Shown here: one piece after another, positions 1 to 11,624 of the stretch | How the letters are laid out: each line of letters begins with the position of its first letter | Position numbering within the stretch: position 1 is the first letter of the stretch | Source: Malaya genurostris | Taxonomy: Eukaryota > Arthropoda > Insecta > Diptera > Culicidae | NCBI RefSeq assembly: GCF_030247185.1 | Contig: NC_080571.1 | Span: 81,712,525-81,776,524 of the forward strand | Direction of reading: 5' to 3' | DNA length: 64,000 nucleotides | The notes under the pieces: model-generated | The model's database searches: none | The model's input: the letters and a program-made list of their open reading frames with translations, nothing else | Told to the model about the DNA's origin: nothing | Made by a program: the position numbers and the translations under genes

Positions 1-332
1 TCGAAATGATTCTAAGTTGGTTTAAAGCTTTCGTGAGTCATTATCCTGTTCGCCGAAAATATAGGATCTGTCTCGAAATTTGGTATTCCGTTGCTCCAAA
101 TAATTCAAGCGAAAACTGATTTTAAGCGGCCCTTACACGTGAAAATATTATTGTCAATCCAAAGTATTGTCAATACCATAAATCCAATGGGCTTGATAAC
201 TTGAGTCCGAGTTTTTCGAAAAATTCAAGCGTTTGGCGCTTTAAATATTGCAAATGATTATTAAAATATTGAGAGAAGAGGTCAGTGCACATATTTAACA
301 GTTTCACTCCGGACAGAAAGTATTGTCGAATA
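1..332. other. Intergenic, with one stray MITE end
   Basis: No gene is visible. A terminal motif like that of the MITEs at 333 and 545 (GCGGCCCTTACACG) begins at about 126 and is followed by ATTATTGTCAA repeats. It looks like one end of a diverged relative of those elements. Confidence 0.4.
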
Positions 333-494
333 GCGGCCCTTACACGAGCATTAAAAATGTCATTTTAAATGATGACTAACTAATGATGTAATTCAAATTT
401 GTTAGAAATTTCGTCATTAGTGCACCACTACACGTTCATTAAAATGATACTTTTTTTTACTAATGACATTTTTAATGACTCGTGTAAGGGCCGC
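333..494. mobile_element. TA-flanked MITE, copy 1
   Basis: A 162-bp non-coding element with terminal inverted repeats. It starts GCGGCCCTTACACGAGCATT and ends with the complement of that sequence (GACTCGTGTAAGGGCCGC). TA dinucleotides lie on both sides (331-332 and 495-496), as expected for Tc1/mariner-type non-autonomous elements. A near-identical copy lies at 545-705 and a diverged one at 61692-61851. Confidence 0.8.
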
Positions 495-544
495 TAATTG
501 ATGAGCAGTTTGGATTTTTTGACAATATTTTCGGCAATCCAATA

Positions 545-705
545 GCGGCCCTTACACGAGCATTAAAAATGTCATTTTAAATGATGTCATTTAAATGATG
601 TAATTCAAATTTGTTAGAAATTTCGTCATTAGTGCACCACTACACGTTCATTAAAATGATATTTTTTTTACTAATGACATTTTTAATGACTCGTGTAAGG
701 GCCGC
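545..705. mobile_element. TA-flanked MITE, copy 2
   Basis: Second copy of the element at 333, 161 bp, with the same terminal inverted repeats and TA on both flanks (543-544 and 706-707). It differs from copy 1 mainly by a small internal change. The two insertions are only 50 bp apart, so either a local hop or duplication is possible. Confidence 0.8.
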
Positions 706-710
706 TAATG

Positions 711-789
711 AAGTTCCCTATACACGATCAAAAATATTGTTAATACTCCTTGTATTGACAATAATATTGTCTCGTGTAAGAGCTGCTTT
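711..789. repeat. Diverged short palindromic MITE relative
   Basis: Imperfect palindrome whose ends (TACACGATCAAAAATATTGT and ACAATAATATTGTCTCGTGTA) pair with each other and resemble the ends of the two preceding MITEs. It is probably a shorter, older family member. Confidence 0.45.
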
Positions 790-808
790 AGAGTCTTCAT
801 AGAAGATT

Positions 809-1364
809 CCCGCTTGTACGCGGCGGGCAGATTTCCCCCCAGACGGCTGGCTTTGTCTGCCAACCATTCTGGCAGAATTCCGGCAAAAGTCTGGCAACAA
901 TGCAACAACCGTTTCCGGCAGAGAATTTCGCCTAGCGATTATTAACGGTTCTTTTTCTGTCAGATTCTTGCCATACAAGATTGACAGAACCGTTTTGAAT
1001 CGGTTCTACATTTTAAGCGTCTTGGTTTTATTTTTTCAATAAAATATACATATGAAAGGCAATAAGTTATTGCCCTTCATATATACTAATCATGGGAAAT
1101 GTTATTGCCAATAACATTGCATTCTCACTACCAAACATACCCATATTTCAATCTCGTTTACCTCGTCTCAAGATTCGTTTTTTGTATGTACATGCGGGAT
1201 TGACGAATATCAAATGAAGTCGAATAAATAAAAGAAAAAAAAAGAAGAGGGAAATAAACAAGACACGTACGGCGAGATAATGACGCAATTTCGCCTGGAC
1301 AATTTTGACAGCAGCCGGAATGCAGCCAGCCTTCTGACGGTTGCCAGAATTCCTCACAAGCGGG
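809..1364. mobile_element. Candidate MITE with CCCGCTTGT ends
   Basis: Begins CCCGCTTGT (809-817) and ends with its exact complement ACAAGCGGG (1356-1364). Inside both ends lie complementary blocks rich in CCAGACGGCTGGC-type sequence and GAATTC-containing motifs. No coding region is seen. A related arrangement with CCCGCATA ends is at 26823-27134. Target duplication not resolved. Confidence 0.45.
1051..1081. repeat. 31-bp near-perfect palindrome
   Basis: TATGAAAGGCAATAA is followed by its complement with one mismatch. A second palindrome built on TGTTATTG/CAATAACA lies about 20 bp further on (1097-1117). Both sit inside the 809-1364 element and could form small hairpins. Confidence 0.6.
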
Positions 1365-2308
1365 TTGTTTAATTGTTGCGCTATACACGACTAGAATAAA
1401 GTACCAATTTATGTGTTTTAATAGACCCATTTCCGACTAAACTGGGAAAACTCATTTAATGCATAAATAACCGTTTCTCAAAAATGGGTATCGCGAATAT
1501 GTATCAAACATTTGGTTATGATTTAGCTTTTAATGAGGGAACAAACCGAAAATGTTTGAAAAAAATTCTCACTTTTCAAAAAGATTGAGAAATCAAACAT
1601 AACGTATTTTCAGATTGTTTACAAATAGCAAAATGCATGAAACTTTTTTTTGCAATATTTATGCATGCATACCATTCATCCAGCTCTGCAGCTTATGTAG
1701 CAATTAAGGCACAGAAGCGCTAAATGTGATAAACTTCTTCAGGCTAACTCCCGTTAGAGGAAATTAGTGAATTGCTGAGACAAGAATCAAACATAATAAA
1801 TCGAAACCCTTATTAAAATAATGTAAGAACTTAATCAAACTGGACGAATAGTAAGCGTCGTCAGGCAAGCTGCGCACTTTCTTTCAATACATCTGCATTA
1901 AATTAGAGGGAATTATTCGTATTCACGTCAATCCGGTTATGTCTCTGACATTACCAACCCGTCTATTTTCAGAACTATTTTTTATTTTTAATGGTTTTCT
2001 GTGAACTTTGCCGACAAATCAGTAATATTATACAGCTTACGACGGTATTATATTTACGAATTATTTGTGAATATTACGGAATGCCGGTATTGAAGAATGA
2101 ACAAGTCAGTATAATTTGACAGATTGATGTTCAGTGCAACTCTACTGAACATTAAGCAAATGCAGTTTTTACTTCACTGATTACTGAAGCTTCACCTATT
2201 TGAAATTCAGTGAAAATTCTACCGACTTCCGTTAAAATTATTAGGTGTGTATGTGTTAAAGAATTCGCTGGTACTTAATTCAAATTTTGGATTTTTATTA
2301 CTAAAATT
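1365..2308. other. Intergenic, nothing recognised
   Basis: AT-rich sequence with no convincing coding region, repeat end or RNA gene. Confidence 0.5.
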
Positions 2309-2312
2309 TTAA

Positions 2313-2836
2313 CCCTTTCACGACCATAAGATGTGCAGGACGAAATATGTCAGTACAAGACAATATTTTAGCTGTTGGGGGTGTAAATTAAGAGAATATA
2401 ACCAGAAAAACATAGCAGGGAGCATAAGTTTCCTATAATTTCATGGGAAATATTTTTCCATATGATTCTTTGAAATAAAAAAAAAGAGTTAGGTTTATTA
2501 TATCGTAATTAAATTTATTGCTTTAATTGCTTCAATTATCAAAATAGTAAAATAAACAGTTAGTTATGGCATTCTACGAAACGATTTCATGTACTTGAGG
2601 ACGTTGCACATAACATATTTATTATGTGTTCTACTTTTTATACGTCATTTTACACAAACTTTTTTAGTGCAATAAAGATTGATAGTTCTTTTTACTTATT
2701 CGTTCAGAAACACATTTGTCGCCTTGGAAATAAGTTTTCTTTAACATTCAGTAGAAAAACACCGATTTAATAGTAATTGAAGAATCTATAACGATTTTTA
2801 TAGAAGGGAAACAAATTTCCCTTGAGCGTTAAGGGG
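2313..2836. mobile_element. piggyBac-type MITE flanked by TTAA
   Basis: A 524-bp non-coding element flanked on both sides by TTAA (2309-2312 and 2837-2840). It begins CCCTTTCACG and ends CGTTAAGGGG, so both termini read CCC inward from the TTAA, the signature of piggyBac-family elements. No transposase remnant is present, so it would depend on an enzyme supplied elsewhere. Confidence 0.7.
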
Positions 2837-2840
2837 TTAA

Positions 2841-3438
2841 ACACAAAAGCTGTTGATTTCTAAACAATTTCAATTTCTACACTGTGGTTATGGACTATTC
2901 AATCAATTCTAACCAAACCAATAAATAGAATACTGTGGCCAAATCTCACGCCAGTAAACTGTATCGCGAGTGGCCCTGAGTTTTTCGTCGAAATTTTGAG
3001 AAAATTCAACTGCGGTACCTCAAATGACATCTGTAAGAGTAAGATGAGCGAAAACGCACGGATCTATGCATATATCAAGACGAATCAATCCAACAAAAAT
3101 GAGTTACGCACGGAGCACTTCGAAGCAAATGATAGTTTGATTTTTCGGAAAACCGAAAATATGGGCACCGTTCCATTATAGAAACGAAGAACCAACAAAA
3201 GTCGTTTGTCGAAAGTTTTTGAAAAAATGAGAAAATTCATTCTCCATCACGACCATGGGAATTCTGACACAACGCGTCGAACGAATGACTTTTTAAACGT
3301 TCAATACATCGAATTATTGGCTCATCTGGCGTGTAGCTCTTATTCGACTTCAAATTACATCTTCTTGTTCCTACACATCAAAAATAAAGTTCTTGACATA
3401 CGATACCTAAGTAGTCAGCATGATTTTTTTTATCTTAA
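2841..3438. other. Intergenic with short unassigned frames
   Basis: Open frames of 61 and 78 codons at 2996-3181 (+) and 3206-3442 (+) show no recognisable domain and no splice-linked partner. They are treated as chance frames. Confidence 0.4.
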
Positions 3439-3445
3439 CTGAAAG

Positions 3446-3683
3446 CATAAATCAAATAAACATAGATTTCTCACTGTACGGTGACACTAACAGCACCTCT
3501 AGTGACAAACGGGTGTACTTTTTTCCATTAGCTACTGTGGTTGTGTTAAATGCGCAGGCAACTTTTTGCATGCATTTTAGGAGCATTTACGCACCCATTC
3601 TCCACCAGACGGTGCTTTTGGTGTCACGGGTTGCTCAACTACATTACTGTTACACTGGGAAATCTATGTTTATTTGATTTATG
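3446..3683. mobile_element. MITE with 7-bp target duplication
   Basis: Inverted-repeat element of about 238 bp. The arms begin CATAAATCAAATAAACATAG and match over about 32 bp with two mismatches. The heptamer CTGAAAG occurs immediately outside both ends (3439-3445 and 3684-3690) and looks like the target duplication. Size and duplication length would suit a hAT-like MITE, but the ends do not show a typical hAT start, so the superfamily is open. Confidence 0.6.
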
Positions 3684-3690
3684 CTGAAAG

Positions 3691-4796
3691 TCTATATGCA
3701 GCCCACTGTGCTACTTCGTCGGAAATGATGACGTCGTGTTAGCCAAACGGCGTTCGGTTCGGCTCCGTACCCATTCGGATTCGTGGCATAATTTTCGCTT
3801 GCAGTAGTGAGCCAGTAAACACCTCCTCTCGTTTTTAGACCTTCGCATTCGTATATCTTGAAGCATACATCATCTAACCGGTGTCGGCTTCTATGAGGTA
3901 TACAAGCCGTAGAGAAAAATAAAATGCACATCCGAATGCCGGTACAATGACGAATATCAATGAGATTATTACATATTAGTTGTTTATATAAAATAGTAGG
4001 GCGTTTACATATTGAAATTGTATTGTCCTTTTTTTCATGATATTAGGCCATAGTTTCTGAATGCGCACAGTCAAAGTAGTACGGGTTTTACAAATACTAT
4101 GAATGTTTCATCTTAAATTCATGTCATAAAATGCGTGACTCACACATTGGATCGTACAACCTCGCGATCGCTTATTCATCCGCGATTCGATGAAACGCTT
4201 GAACACTGCACTGGAGAGTGCTTAAGCTACGAATGATCTATTATTTATAAGAGTGACGTATTCATCGCACATAAGTTAGTCATTAGTGATTAGTATGATA
4301 ACCTGCAACCGATGTTATTGATTGTTTTGAGGAGAAACGACAGTACCGTATGCGTGATCATTTTTGCACCATAGAGCAATGTCAGAATTTAAAAAAAATT
4401 CAAATTAATTTTTTTAGTTGATGTTCGGTAATTTCTATGTTAATTCTATCCTGCGATACCGATTATTTGGCTCAACTTTTCTAAGATTTTATTTGTGTAA
4501 TGCAACAACTAAGATTACCGTTTAAATCAACCGTATTTGTTTGATTTCTTGTAAATCAGAGCAATTTTTCCCCGCGAATTAACGAGAGCATTTTTTTCTC
4601 CCGCGGATAAAGTTTTTACGCGTTTTATAAGTAAAATTTTGTCTACTTCTTTAATTTCATAGAGGGATTTCAACAGATCAAACATATGTATTGATTTTTC
4701 AATGTTCAATTTACAAAATAATAATTGATACAGAATCTCTATTTTGACCAGACTGATGGAGCACCGAAACGTTGGATGCTATAAAATTATAATATG
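3691..4796. other. Intergenic, no gene seen
   Basis: Minus-strand frames at 3692-3931 and 4527-4709 lack family resemblance. No other structure noted. Confidence 0.4.
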
Positions 4797-4927
4797 AGGG
4801 ACGCGTATGGCGTGATGGGTAAGTCGATGCCTTTCACGCAGCCCGGCTGGGTTCGATTCCCAACTCCCCACATAGGGTCAGGAATTTTTCTGGTCCAGAG
4901 AGGTGAATGAAGGTTGGAATCTTTTTA
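4797..4927 (+). mobile_element. tRNA-derived SINE, family 1, copy 1
   Basis: Contains an RNA polymerase III A-box-like TGGCGTGATGGGT (4808-4820) and a clear B box GGGTTCGATTCCC (4849-4861), then a non-tRNA body (CATAGGGTCAGGAATTTTTC). The same body is found in the better-bounded copy at 30556-30698, which shows it is a dispersed SINE and not a tRNA gene. Its 3' end runs into another repeat. Confidence 0.75.
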
Positions 4928-6745
4928 CCTTTTTTATAAATCTAAAAAATAGGTATAGAATTCGCTCAAACTTTAGAAAAATTTTCCGAGGCCGGAGGGC
5001 CGATTGTCATATACCAACCGATTCAGCTCGACGAACTGATCAAATGTCCGTGTGTGTGTGTCTGTATGTGTGTTGTCAACAAAGAAGTCGAGATCTCAGA
5101 GATGGCTGGACCGAATGTGATCAAACTAGTCGCAAATGAAAGATCTTCCCGTCACCCTGAACGCTATTGAATGTTTTTGAGATCGAATGTTTACTTTTTG
5201 AGTTATACAAAGTTTTATGTCAAAATTTTTTTGACAATATCTGTCACAATTGACCTCGAAATCAGCATATGTTTCTAGACTTTTTCCCGCACGGTAAAAA
5301 TTATCCATCAAGCCATAGATTGTCAAAATTCGTCCATTTTTAACGGAGATATCGATATTTTTGTGTAAGAGACTTTTTGCCTTATTTCTGTAGCAGGAAT
5401 TTTACGCGCATGATGTTCCAGAGCAAAGTGAATCACTATTTTTAACACTGTTTTATGCAATTGTTTCTAAGTACCAAAAAGACTGAGTACAGCATCCTTT
5501 TTCAAAACATTTCGCCTCGGATCGATTTTAGCACGTGGCGCTTTTGGCAACATAATCGTTCGAATGTGACAATGCAGGAGATGGCAACGGTGGCACCCTT
5601 TTAGAGTTGAAAACAATTCCATATTAATATTGATTTAAACTACTTACAGCAAGACATACTGGAAGAACAGAACACCTATATCAGCAAATGCGTGTCTGAC
5701 AAATAATTTCACTCATTTTTACGGAGCTGGCTGAACCGTTTTCTACAAACTCAAACTCATAAGAAAATTCGTTTACTCTCAAACAAGGTTCCTGAATGAT
5801 CCGATTTTTTGGTTCCAGAACTTCAGGAGGATATGTGAAACGAAATTAAAATAATACAACACGCTTTTCTTGTGGATGGCTGAACCGATCTAAGATTCAA
5901 ATAAAATCTAAGAATAATCTAAGATTCAAATGAGAGATCTTAAGATCAAAGAAAACATCTTGCTTTTTAGTTAGATCCAACTTCCGGTTTCGGGGATACA
6001 GGGTGATTAGTATAAAAATGTCTATTTCACACAAATTAATCAATTTCATCAGGTTAGCAGATTTGGATAGTCGATAACCAAATAAACTTATTTCAATTTA
6101 AGCGGTATTCAGTTTTTGATTCGGAAGGTCCTAAAAATTTATTTCACACAGCGATTTTTCAAAAATGTTTACACACTCCTCAGGTTAATTTAACTTATTT
6201 CGGCTACACCGATTTTAGAATTCCGGTTTCAGTATCGTTTCTCAAAGCACAATCGTTTTCTCAAAAAAGGCCAAATATAATTTCAAAAACAAAAATTTAA
6301 ATTAAAGGATTGACTTTCGATTACAAGGTGAGTTTTTAAAATTCAAATAGAGGATGACAATTCCAAAAAGCTTCAAAGTTGGACTGAAAACTATTGCAAT
6401 TTATTTGTCATATTTATTTTTTGGCCATACGAATTGTTTTGGGTTATGATGGTTTCTGAACACAGGTTCTTGATGTACCGTTGATAACCGTAAACTCTAA
6501 AGTGGAACTCGACATCTCATGGAATGTTCAATCGATTGTCACAGGTTTAGATTCAACTTCGATCAGATTTGCAGCTTCGACATTACAGGGTAATGAGTGA
6601 TCAAAATCTCAAATTGCTGCTTGAAACAACAGTCATTAAAATAAAGTCATGAGAACTAAGACACCGAAGAATATTCATGCCAAAAACAAATGCGGATTCA
6701 TAAAAAAGGTATCATCTCACTGCTAGGTGTATAAGGCACGTTTTT
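4928..6745 (+). repeat. Culicine dispersed repeat with internal units
   Basis: Contains the block GAGGCCGGAGGGCCGATTGT followed by a CATATACC motif and a GTGTGTGTGTG stretch. Several decayed units follow, each carrying GATGGCTGAACCGAT, TTCAAATGA and TCCAACTTCCGGTTTC-like motifs (near 5100, 5720 and 5880). It ends at a CACTGCTAGGTGTATAAG-type terminus near 6720-6745. Related copies lie at 17684-18645, 32421-32700 and 44560-45010. Non-coding. Confidence 0.6.
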
Positions 6746-6920
6746 TGGAGAAAAGAACAACAACAAAATGTAATACCACGTCTTGATTGTTGTATGTGAA
6801 TAATTCGATTGTCTCGCGACAAACGGATGAATGTTCTAAATAATTTTAAAATTCTAATAAAAGTTTAGTTTTTAATTTTTTACGTTTTTATTTATGACTT
6901 CTGGTCAGTCAGTAATTTTT

Positions 6921-7825
6921 ACTTTTTTCGGTTTTTAACGATATCAAACTAACTAGAGATTATAAGAAGAGAAAGAATATGAAACTGTAGAGCCATACTC
7001 AAGGAAGAGCAAGGATGTGAAGAATAAAGTGCGGAAAAGTGAGACGTGACAAGGGTCATTTAAGAAAGCAGAAGGCTTCTCTTATCTAAACTTTTACCTT
7101 CTACCAGAGGAGTCGAACTTAGGCATCTTAGCGATACGAGTCATCCGAGTCTCTGATATGTCAGAAAGTAGAGGCAAAGGTCGTTTGCCATTTACTATCC
7201 GAACCGGCAAAAGTAAAGTTACGAGAAGTTGTCACATTCTGCCCACGACAGTTTCTCACACAATGTGTTTCATTGTGTTGATATTTTCTCATCTCTATAC
7301 AATTTGATGGGATTCCATCACACACAGCGATGAATGGAGCGCTGTCCGTGCGCCGCTTGCACCCTGGGACGCATAGCCATACGCTACAACTCCAGGCACT
7401 CAAGCAATAGTTTCGGACAAATGTTCCATTCCGGTGTTATAACTAACTGTATGAGAAAATATCAACACAATGAAACACAATGTGTGAGAAACCGTCGTGG
7501 GCAGAATGTGACAACTTCTCGTAACTTTACTTTTGCCGGTTCGGATAGTAAATGGCAAACGACTTTTGCCTTTACTTTCTGACATATCAGAGACTCGGAT
7601 AACTCGTATCGCTAAGATGCCTAAGTTCGACTCCTCCGGTAGAAGGTAAAAGTTTAGATACGAGAAACCTTCTGCTTACTTAAATGACCCTTGTCACGTC
7701 TGACTTTTCCGCACTTTATTCTTCACATCCTTGCTCTTCCTAGAGTACTATGGCTCTATAATTTCATATTCTTTCTCTTCTTATAATCTCTAGTTAGTTT
7801 GATATCGTTAAGAACCGAAAAAAGT
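6921..7825. repeat. Large inverted repeat (hairpin), 372-bp arms
   Basis: Left arm 6921-7292 is complementary to right arm 7451-7825 at roughly 95% by eye, around a 158-bp non-repeated loop. The arms meet at TATTTTCTCAT / ATGAGAAAATA and end at ACTTTTTTCGG / CCGAAAAAAGT. The direct repeat AAAAGTTTAGTTTTTAA occurs at 6859-6875 and again at about 7820-7836. The right arm carries a B-box-like AAGTTCGACTCC. Open frames here are mirror images of one another and are not genes. Either a foldback transposon or a source of long double-stranded hairpin RNA. Confidence 0.85.
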
Positions 7826-7986
7826 TTAGTTTTTAAGAATTGAAATATATTCATTTTCGATTGGTATCAATAATTACTTGCAAATTAGTTTGAAAGATAT
7901 CATTTTATTCTTAAAAACCAAACCCAAGCAACCAGAGGTTCCACAATTATTTAAAACATCCACTTTCTTGCTGTTTAACTTTTGAG

Positions 7987-8175
7987 AACTTGAAAGTACA
8001 GAACAAGTTCCGCGTGCACTTTCTAGCTGCTTGAGAAAACACGTGGTTATTTTTGACAGTTCGGAGTACAGAACAAGTTCCGCGTAAACTTTCTCGCTCC
8101 TTAAGAGTACGCGTGGTACTTTTAGCAACTTGAAAGAACATAACAAGTTCCGTGTGAACTTTCTCGCTGCATAGA
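7987..8175. repeat. 70-bp tandem repeat, about 2.7 units
   Basis: The motif GAACAAGTTCCGCGT recurs at 8001, 8071 and, diverged, at 8141. Each is followed by CTTTCTCGCTGC-like sequence, giving a period of exactly 70 bp. Minus-strand frames across it are repeat-driven. Confidence 0.8.
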
Positions 8176-9827
8176 AGCTGAACAATGTATTCTAGTAGCA
8201 GCTTAGAAGTTCGTTCGGTTGCGTCACACGAACTTTCAAGTGTGGATAATTACTTAAAAATGGGCTGCTTAGAATGCTATTGATGAACCTTGAGAGCTGC
8301 TTAAGCCAAATCAGTCCCCTTTATCCGAACTTTTGGTCAGTTGGGAATTTGAATTAATTTATTTTAACTAAAAAGTTAGTGAATTTAAAGCGCTATAATT
8401 TTATTGGAGCTACGTTTAAGAATGGCAAATCAATTCTACCTTATTATTTGATAATAATGATGGGAAACGCAAAATCACTGTTAGGAATCTTTTCTTAACG
8501 AAATTATTCCACCTTATACATATACACATTATACACACAAATTTTAGCATAAAATTTTACATTATTTTACACATTACTTCGAATTTTTTTTTAGATATAA
8601 CTATTTTAAAGTTTTGTCACAAGATATAAGTAGTAGCTTATAACACAGACATGACAGTATGAGTAAATTCTTATAAAAATAATTTTTCGTGATGCACTAG
8701 TTCCACCTATATTGTACTGCGCGAACTATTTACTATCTGTACACCCCTTGTGTTATGTAAAAGTTTTTTACTAGTTGACTTCCCCTCGTTTGTCAACACC
8801 GATCAGCTGCTTGCAGGGATGCCTGATTTCATCAAAATATTTGAAAATGAATCGTCACAATAAATTATTGGATTACGTTGATAGTATATTTAACTTTTCC
8901 GCGATGTTGGAAGGTAACCATTTATTTGACTCAACGTTGTTCATCTAGACTATTTTTGATTGTGTTGGTAGTTTTCACCCGAAATTAAGTGGCGGCAGAC
9001 CTGAAGCAAGTAAATATTGTAACAAAACAGATTCGATTTTGTATTGCGTTGGAGGATGAGAAGTAGGCACAATTCTGTATATAGTTTTGGCAATAAGCAT
9101 TAAATCTGTATCCTGCATGAAATTCGCATGGACGTATACAAATCAATACATTACAGGTAATTCTGTATAATGGCAACTCTGTTGGTAAACACAGTCTAGA
9201 TGACAGACAGGATGTTTTTGATAGGGTAACGTGGCGCCATCATGACACATGTGAGTACTGTCCCAAATAAAGGAATATTCGAAATGACCGTTAAAATGAT
9301 TGAAGAATCTAATTTGAGTGTCCTGTCTGTTAGTCTGTGCTTATAATTCGACATAAAAAATACAAAGCAATATATTACTTTTGCGCTGCCATTTCTAGTG
9401 GTATAGGGTAAGGATCAAGGAACAAAATACAATAAAATGTGAAAAACAAACAGCAGTTTTAATACACAAGCAATTTGCGTAGTGTAATTTTTCTGTTTCT
9501 GTTATCATGAAGCTGTTGGGTATTGCAGTTCCATAATAGGTTAATAAACAGTAACTATGGTAAAGTGATTTTCACACTTCAGCGTTGCTAGTTTTTTAGG
9601 AAATTCCTGAAAGTACATTGTCACACTGACAGTGAACTGCATAATGTAAAACGTGTCCTCGAAATTTAGTCGTATTATTTCGTATTATAATTTTGTTAGA
9701 ACTAGGAAATGCAGTTGAATTTTCAACCGATTTTTCCAGCGTGTGTGACGTCACTCATAGAAAAGGCTGGCATACAACACTGTCTCGTACGCAATATTCC
9801 GTTGTATTCAATGTGTAGTGGTATAAC
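8176..9827. other. Intergenic, no gene seen
   Basis: AT-rich. A minus-strand frame at 8985-9176 has no recognised domain. No strong repeat boundary found. Confidence 0.4.
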
Positions 9828-11040
9828 CAGCACCCTGCTATGACGTCATGAAATTGTGGCCAGCATAATTCTGCAAACACCAAAACAATGAAGAAGAAAG
9901 ACTAACAAAAAATTGGATTTTACAAACTAGTTGTTTATTCAGTACCCTCTACCGCACTTCCTCGCAAATTATCGATCAGAATATCATCACTACGAGAAGG
10001 AAATTAAGATTTTACTCGATTTGAAATGCTCGAATGTTTGTTTACCATACTTTGAGCGCTCTGATTGCCCACCAAATGCCCCAGATGTTGGCTACGATAG
10101 CACTTGCTGGAGCGCCCTATCCTTGCCACCGGGCTGGGTATAACATAATTCGCATATTTGAGAGCTTGCAAGTGTTTGTGCGCTTGTTGTTCGTAAAGGT
10201 TACCATAATGTAACGCTTAAATGTCATTTGGAGTAGCTTACCTACCAGCCCGGTGGCAAGGATAGGGCGCTCCAGCAAGTGCTATCGTAGCCAACATCTG
10301 GGGCATTTGGTGGGCAATCAGAGCGCTCAAAGTATGGTAAACAAACATTCGAGCATTTCAAATCGAGTAAAATCTTAATTTCCTTCTCGTAGTGATGATA
10401 TTCTGATCGATAATTTGCGAGGAAGTGCGGTAGAGGGTAGAGATGGTCGGGTATCGGGTATTTTACCCGAAACCCGACCCGTACCCGTACCCGACGGGTT
10501 TTTTGTCGGGTACGGGTAAAATTTTTTATTTTCAATCGGGTACGGGTCGGGTACGGGTAAAAAATTTTATTGCTCACTCGGGTACGGGTCGGGTACGGGT
10601 AAAAAAATTTACCGCTCACTCGGGTACGGGTCGGGTACGGGTAAATTTTTTTTTCGGATCGATTACCCGACCATTTGTACTTCACATAAATATGTTTACA
10701 CGTTGACGAGATTTTTTCATTGCAAAACAGTTCTTCCGAAAAATAATCAATTTGATTCAAGGGGTTTTGACATTCGCGCCTAGGACCAGACCTGTCAACT
10801 GGCATCTTTTTCCAGAAAAAAAAAACATTTTTTTCTTCATTTAAAAAAAGATCAATCATAGTTACGTGGAAAGTTATGTGAATATTTACCACCCTACTTT
10901 GTTTATAACATATTTAATAAGACACACTGCCTAAGCTCTATGATGTTGCGGTCGGAATCTACTTTTCACGTAGGTTTTAATGGACTGCCATTTTAAAACT
11001 GTTTAATGCACAATTCAGTAAAAGTTATTTGATTCTAATA

Positions 11041-11624
11041 CTGCCCATACTCGCATATCAGTCTCATATCGATTTTCGCCAATTTTGAGTTAGCTTGAGG
11101 AATGGAGTCTTTCCTCAATATTCTCTCAGAAATTGCAATGAAAGTTAAGGGTTTGTTCAGTAAAATAGAAAAAATATCAACTCATTTCTGTGTCCCATAT
11201 GCTAAAGTACTCGCATATCAGTCCCATTCAGTGCAAAATTTCCATAATTTCATTTGTTGCAATATTGGAACAGCAAAGGTGTATTACCGATATTTAGCAT
11301 TATGGAGCAAAGCAAAGTCTTGGCATTACATTTCTTTCGTGGATTTTGGTCTTTCTGTTTCAACAGACTTCGCAGCCGATTCTTAGCGTACAGAATCTTT
11401 GCATGTCTAGTACTATGGATCCTACTGACACTAAGAATCCTTCCAGGTCGGAGCTCGAACATACGACAGCTGGCTTGTAAGACCAGCGTCCTATGTATTG
11501 AACCGCCAACCCGGGACCAGCATTAGGGAGCACAATAAATAAAAAAATTCGGAAATAAGCTTTTGATCGTCTTTTTCTCAACATTCCGATTTCCCATATG
11601 GGACTGATATGCAAGTATGGGCAG
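11041..11624. mobile_element. TA-flanked element with CTGCCCATACTCGCATATCA ends
   Basis: About 584 bp. The left end CTGCCCATACTCGCATATCA is matched by the complement at the right end, and TA lies outside each (11039-11040 and 11625-11626). A third copy of the internal GCATATCAGTCCCAT motif sits at about 11214. A SINE (11340-11526) is embedded. Tc1/mariner-type MITE by its flanks. Confidence 0.65.
11340..11526 (-). mobile_element. tRNA-derived SINE, family 2, copy 1
   Basis: Read on the minus strand it holds GGCGGTTCAATACA and GGACGCTGGTCTTACAAG (A-box region), then the B box GTTCGAGCTCC. A body with GTGTCAGTAGGATCC and CTGTTGAAACAGAAAG follows. The same order, with an internal deletion, occurs at 51612-51736 on the plus strand, supporting a mobile SINE family. 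Confidence 0.7.

Noticed and set aside
4797..4927. tRNA gene in this region
   Set aside because: The B box is perfect, but the same sequence with a shared non-tRNA body and a 12-bp target duplication occurs at 30556, so it is a SINE.
7161..7585. Several overlapping frames on both strands with the shared peptide MRKYQHNETQCVRN
   Set aside because: They are mirror images produced by the large inverted repeat.
10242..10892. 216-codon minus-strand open frame with PYPTRTRV repeats
   Set aside because: It is a reading of the GGGTACGGGTCGGG array joined to the palindromic element's arm. The same peptide appears from the opposite arm at 9931-10143, as expected for an inverted repeat and not a gene.
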